A DNA stretch of 64,000 nucleotides from Nissolia schottii (lineage: Eukaryota > Streptophyta > Magnoliopsida > Fabales > Fabaceae): positions 450,779 to 514,778 of the forward strand of contig QANU01006283.1 of NCBI GenBank assembly GCA_003254905.1, in the 5' to 3' direction. The notes under the pieces are model-generated. The model was not told where the DNA came from, made no database searches, and saw only the letters and a list, made by a program, of their open reading frames with translations. The stretch's first letter is position 1; each line of letters opens with the position of its first letter. Of the stretch, positions 63,282 through 64,000 are shown piece after piece. The position numbers and the translations under genes were made by a program.

Positions 63282-64000
63282 CTTGAAAGGAAAAGAGATG
63301 TCTAGTTATCCAGTGATATTGCATTGGTAGCCCGGCCCTCTGATCAAGGTAAATAAAACATTGAAATTAATTTTTTTTTTTAAAAGTTAATTATACTAAT
63401 TTTTCTTGAGGTTGAATGAAACTATGTCTAAGAGATATCGACCTCCCGTAATGATAACAACTATCATTTATTATTAATGTGTTTTGTACATTATATTTAT
63501 CTTTCATATTTTTATAATCAGTAAATATTATATATAACCTCTTTTAGTCATCTCTTATAATGTGCAAAACAATTGTTCCTTGAACACGCAAATACAATTG
63601 CTAGTAATTTTCCTTCATCGTTTGGATTGATTAATTACATGCTCCATCAGATCGATCATTTAGGGTTATGATCAAATGCTCATTTTCAAATACTTGAACG
63701 TCACTACAAATGCATGTATTGAATTGCACATATGTTGCATGATAGGAGAGGGTGAGTACAAACGTAATTAAAAAGATCACAAGCACATAGATCTGAATCC
63801 TTAAATTTATTGTACAATGGTAGAAACATGTGATATTGAAATTTTTCACCGAATTGTTAATACTAGAACATGAAACCTAGAAACGACCGACCGAGGAGAT
63901 CTTCCTCCATAAGACAGTGATCTAAACTTCCCAATTTTGGTGAGCAATTAATGTTTTACAACATCAATGATCAAGTTTAGCTTGGATTTTACCAAAGTGC
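63282..64000. other. Window end, no gene recognised
   Basis: AT-rich DNA. It could hold introns or upstream exons of the possible minus-strand gene ending at 63111, but none could be identified. Confidence 0.4.

Noticed and set aside
1..64000. CRISPR arrays, bacterial operons, rRNA or clear tRNA genes
   Set aside because: None seen; tandem repeats present are satellites or microsatellites, and A/B-box-like words do not fold into a tRNA.

Overview
The window is nuclear DNA from a dicot plant, most likely a legume close to soybean (Glycine). This rests on spliced plant genes with GT-AG introns, very AT-rich intergenic DNA, legume-like coding sequence, and plant transposon signatures such as copia and Tat-type primer-binding sites and hAT, Mutator-like and PIF-like elements. 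The species is inferred; no database search was made. Runs of N (148 bases at 41410-41557, single Ns at 22489, 23527, 37787 and 52039) mark it as a draft assembly.

Six protein-coding genes can be assembled exon by exon. (1) 2140-3820 (+): bHLH transcription factor of the BEE/CESTA type, 280 aa. (2) 16548-20696 (+): DUF639 membrane protein, 693 aa. (3) 24941-25705 (-): intronless VQ-motif protein, 254 aa. (4) about 42223-48097 (+): SMP/C2 synaptotagmin-like tether of the NTMC2T3/SYTF type, 760 aa visible; the first, membrane-anchor exon is not found and may lie in the N gap. (5) 49717-54620 (+): three-domain CRM RNA-splicing factor, probably chloroplast, 858 aa. (6) 56605-60118 (-): alpha/beta hydrolase of the monoacylglycerol lipase/caffeoylshikimate esterase type, 352 aa, with an intact catalytic triad. 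A possible 3' end of a seventh gene lies at 63111-63281 (-).

Between the genes lie transposon remnants. A hAT-like element (9383-10263) carries the 3' end of a vacuolar-glucose-transporter-like gene. A second hAT (12632-14189, perfect 8-bp target duplication) contains a degenerate tandem array interrupted by a Mutator-like MITE. A third hAT (46601-47149, perfect duplication) sits in an intron of the C2 gene. There is also a PIF-like element (about 11173-12277), a decayed Ty3 Tat/Ogre-type element (21400-24000), a copia integrase relic (29317-29860), and a LINE relic (35770-36489) abutting a coding-free copia derivative (36490-37787). Two related decayed segments near 38.0 and 39.5 kb look like B3-domain fragments.

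The genes do not form an operon or pathway. From memory, however, the order DUF639 - VQ - SYTF-type - CRM matches Arabidopsis At3g18350 - At3g18360 - At3g18370 - At3g18390, which suggests an old conserved block loosened by transposon insertions. The CRM gene and the hydrolase gene are convergent.
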